In this document: piece after piece, positions 40,831 through 42,789 of the stretch
Numbering within the stretch: position 1 is the stretch's first letter
How the letters are laid out: each line of letters starts with the position of its first letter
The notes under the pieces: generated by a model
Database searches by the model: none
What the model was told of the DNA's origin: nothing
The model's input: only the letters and a program-made list of their open reading frames with translations
Position numbers and translations under genes: made by a program
Source of the DNA: Oscillospiraceae bacterium
GTDB lineage: Bacteria > Bacillota > Clostridia > Oscillospirales > Oscillospiraceae
Reading direction: 5' to 3'
DNA length: 42,789 nt
Assembly (NCBI GenBank): GCA_022795735.1
Contig: JAAWHG010000021.1
Coordinates: forward strand, 1-42,789

Positions 40831-42156
40831 TTGAACGAGAAACTTACCCCCCGCCAACTGACTCTGGTCGGCTCCATGCTGTTTGGCCTGTTCTTTGGGG
40901 CGGGCAACCTGATCTTTCCCCTGATCCTAGGAGCCAAAGCCGGGCAGAATCTGCCCGCTGCTCTCCTAGGGCTGCTTCTCACCGCCGTGGGCATCCCGCT
41001 GCTGGGCGTCATGTCCATCGGCCTTGCCCGGAGTGAAGGACTGCTGGATTTATCAGGGCGGGTGTCTCCAAGGTTTCGAATCCTCTTTACCTGTGCGCTT
41101 TACCTGACGATTGGCCCCCTGTTCGCGATCCCCCGCTGCGCCGCCACCAGTTTTACCATCGGCGTGGCCCCCTTTGTGGGAGAACACATTTGGATTTGGC
41201 AGCTTGGATTTTCCCTGTGCTTCTTTGGGGCGGTGCTGTATTTTTCCCTGAAGCCCTCCAAAATTTTGGATTCGGTGGGAAAATTTTTGAACCCGGCTTT
41301 TCTCCTCTTTTTGGGGATCATGCTGGTTACAGCGCTGATAAAGCCTGTCCAGCCTATGGCTTCCGTGACGCCCAGCGGAGACTATGTCCACGCCGCCTTC
41401 TCCGCCGGCTTTTTGCAGGGCTATGACACCCTGGACGCCCTGGCTAGTCTGGCTTTCGGCATCATCGTCATACGGACCGTCCGCCAGCTTGGGGTCACCG
41501 AACCGGGGCGGGTGGCGGTGAGCACGGTGAACGCGGGCGTGGTGAGCATGTCCCTGATGGCTTTTATCTACGCGGCTACCGCCTTGGTGGGGACCCAGAG
41601 CTTTGGGCTTTACGCCGAACGGCTGGCCGACCCCGGCTTTACAGGGGGTGACGCATTCGCCATGATTGCCCATCATTATTTCGGCAGGGGAGGCGGACTG
41701 CTGCTGGCGGTTACGGTCACCCTCTGCTGTATGAAAACCGCCGTGGGACTGGTGACCTCCTGTGCAGAGACCTTTGAGGAGATGTTTCCCAGTAAGTTCT
41801 CCTACCTCAAATGGGCAATGGTATTCAGCGGCGCCTCTCTGCTCATCTCCAACTTTGGACTTTCCAAAATTATCGAATTTTCCGCCCCGGTGCTCTATTT
41901 CCTCTATCCACTGGCTATCGTACTGATCCTGCTGGGGCTTTTCGGGCGGTTTTTTGGACACGCCCGTCCGGTGTACCAGTGGACCATGTGGTTTACCCTG
42001 GCGGCGGCGGTACTGGAGCTGTGCCGGGTGGTGGCGTTCCGGCCCGTGGCCGATTTTGCCGGGCGGTTTCTTCCATTCTACACCTATGGGCTTGGCTGGA
42101 TTATGCCGGCGGCTCTTGGCTTTGCGGTGGGAATGGTCTTGAAAAAAATGAGATGA
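40831..42156 (+). CDS. brnQ: Branched-chain amino acid carrier BrnQ
   Basis: LIVCS-family secondary transporter that imports Leu, Ile and Val with a cation. 441 residues with about twelve membrane helices. The N-terminal motif GLFFGAGNLIFPLILG is diagnostic for the family; further matches are GPLFAIPRCAATSF and QGYDTLDALASLAFGIIVI. The start is the TTG at 40831, after AAAGGAGGG at short spacing. A TATGAT box lies upstream around 40793, but the -35 is poor. Single gene; a weak hairpin at 42162-42184 follows the stop. Confidence 0.94.
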   Translation: MNEKLTPRQLTLVGSMLFGLFFGAGNLIFPLILGAKAGQNLPAALLGLLLTAVGIPLLGVMSIGLARSEGLLDLSGRVSPRFRILFTCALYLTIGPLFAIPRCAATSFTIGVAPFVGEHIWIWQLGFSLCFFGAVLYFSLKPSKILDSVGKFLNPAFLLFLGIMLVTALIKPVQPMASVTPSGDYVHAAFSAGFLQGYDTLDALASLAFGIIVIRTVRQLGVTEPGRVAVSTVNAGVVSMSLMAFIYAATALVGTQSFGLYAERLADPGFTGGDAFAMIAHHYFGRGGGLLLAVTVTLCCMKTAVGLVTSCAETFEEMFPSKFSYLKWAMVFSGASLLISNFGLSKIIEFSAPVLYFLYPLAIVLILLGLFGRFFGHARPVYQWTMWFTLAAAVLELCRVVAFRPVADFAGRFLPFYTYGLGWIMPAALGFAVGMVLKKMR

Positions 42157-42161
42157 GAGTT

Positions 42162-42184
42162 AGCGCCTGATTTCAGATGGCGTT
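42162..42184 (+). terminator. Weak terminator candidate after brnQ
   Basis: AGCGCC (42162-42167) pairs with GGCGTT (42179-42184), one G-T pair, followed by a T-rich stretch. Weak. Confidence 0.4.
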
Positions 42185-42204
42185 GCGGTTGTTTTCATCG
42201 TTGC

Positions 42205-42412
42205 TTATTGGGTATCTTTATGATCGAGGCCATAGAAAAACTCATCGTAGGGGCAACGATAGATTTTTCGCAGTTCAATCAGTATACTTGCCCGTATATT
42301 GAGTTTGAACATAGTTCTTGCTATGTCCAACATCATAGCTTAATTGGTACTCTGATATATTCCTTTTTACCCGCAACTTGGTGATTCCTTGCCGCACATA
42401 TTCAATATCCAT
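42205..42412 (-). pseudogene. Frameshifted XRE-type regulator
   Basis: On the minus strand an ATG at 42410-42412, with GAGGT eight bases upstream, opens a frame coding MDIEYVRQGITKLRVKRN then ISEYQLSYDVGHSKNYVQ, the start of a small Cro/C1-type helix-turn-helix protein. It stops at 42275 after 45 codons. In the next frame, the region to 42205 reads LIELRKIYRCPYDEFFYGL, the expected C-terminal part of the same family, and ends in TAA. The missing Pro-Ser stretch around the join points to a small deletion or a frameshift. The base composition is clearly more AT-rich than the rest of the window, suggesting acquired DNA. Confidence 0.7.
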
Positions 42413-42789
42413 CAGTTACAACCTCATCAATGATACTCTTATTATACACAGTGCAAGAGTTGGATAGGTGCATAACTGGTGTGTAAATTTTTCCAAGCAT
42501 CACTCCAATAAAGTGATTTTGGAAATAGAACGCACATTGTTCAAGTTTGAAATTTAGCAAAGCAAATTTATTGAAACATTTTGCAATTTCCAGCGCTAAC
42601 CTTATGTAACTCGGCAAATGGTGGCAAAGCCTTGATTTTCAGGCGTTTCCGCCATTTGCCGTTTGGGAGAGTTATTCGCATATCTCGGCATATCCCGGCG
42701 TGACTTTGCGCTGAAACGTAGTACGGAAGTAGTAAAAGCGGCCTTTCACTTCCTTTTTTACTACGCAGCCAGCCGCTCCATCTCCGCCT
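42413..42789. other. AT-rich right end, no confident gene
   Basis: I see no supported gene. A 71-codon frame on the minus strand (42402-42617) has no ribosome-binding site and an implausible composition. A perfect 10-bp inverted repeat (CGGCAAATGG at 42612-42621, CCATTTGCCG at 42652-42661) is present. Near the edge a minus-strand frame comes in from outside and stops at 42672 (end GYAEICE), and another stops near 42760 just before a GGAAGT/ACTTCC hairpin; one may be the end of a neighbouring gene. Confidence 0.4.

Noticed and set aside
42402-42617. 71-codon minus-strand frame in the AT-rich tail
   Set aside because: No ribosome-binding site, no domain, and it overlaps the upstream control region of the frameshifted regulator.
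42672-42789. Partial minus-strand coding sequence entering from the right edge (ends GYAEICE)
   Set aside because: Only 38 codons are visible and a competing frame stops near 42760 before a hairpin, so neither can be chosen.

Overview
The window comes from a GC-rich (about 60% by eye), endospore-forming, motile anaerobic Firmicute. The gene content fits the Oscillospiraceae (Oscillibacter/Flavonifractor-like); that placement is inference, because the window holds no rRNA. Supporting signs are SpoVAC, AGGAGG ribosome-binding sites with many TTG and GTG starts, an SLH-anchored surface protein, several lipoproteins, 4Fe-4S proteins, a hydrogenase-like sensor and three chemoreceptors.

Layout. 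1-5.2 kb: spoVAC; an unknown gene on the minus strand; an operon of ddl, a DUF1934 gene and a DUF1576 membrane protein, whose 3' end overlaps mutY by 136 bp. 5.3-6.8 kb: nicotinate phosphoribosyltransferase. 7-14 kb: a signalling block with a Cache-type chemoreceptor translationally coupled to an FMN-binding lipoprotein, a LytTR regulator and a GHKL kinase placed tail to tail, and a second chemoreceptor. 14-17 kb: a large secreted protein (peptidase-like domain, BspA-type leucine-rich repeats, Pro-rich linker, SLH repeats), then tRNA-Ser. 17-24.5 kb: ftsH, rlmB, a membrane protein that looks like a P-type ATPase without its catalytic motifs, and an EF-G-like GTPase with altered G motifs. 24.6-28.8 kb: a ferredoxin-like gene and a PfkB sugar kinase, divergent from dihydropyrimidinase and hemB across an interlocked double promoter built on a perfect palindrome. 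28.8-34.7 kb: a tail-anchored coiled-coil protein, a cytoplasmic chemoreceptor with an [FeFe]-hydrogenase-like sensor, a Ser/Thr kinase divergent from an XRE regulator, and two repeat-bearing lipoproteins. 34.9-38.1 kb: a nucleotidyltransferase and the AmmeMemoRadiSam pair (a MEMO-AMMECR1 fusion and a radical SAM enzyme). 38.2-40.7 kb: a small secreted protein, MazF, a lipoprotein and NAD(P)H-hydrate dehydratase. 40.8-42.8 kb: a BrnQ carrier, then an AT-richer tail with a frameshifted XRE regulator remnant.

How the parts work together. The strongest theme is redox and metabolite sensing. One chemoreceptor is coupled to a flavoprotein outside the membrane. Another carries Fe-S clusters and an H-cluster-like domain in the cytoplasm. 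Both would feed the same CheA/CheW arrays, which are encoded elsewhere. The least explained items are the degenerate P-type ATPase, the MCP plus FMN-lipoprotein pair, the hydrogenase-like chemoreceptor, the kinase/XRE/lipoprotein neighbourhood and the AmmeMemoRadiSam operon. Starts were chosen mainly by ribosome-binding-site position. Promoters and terminators were found by eye. All functions are inferred from motifs without database searches.
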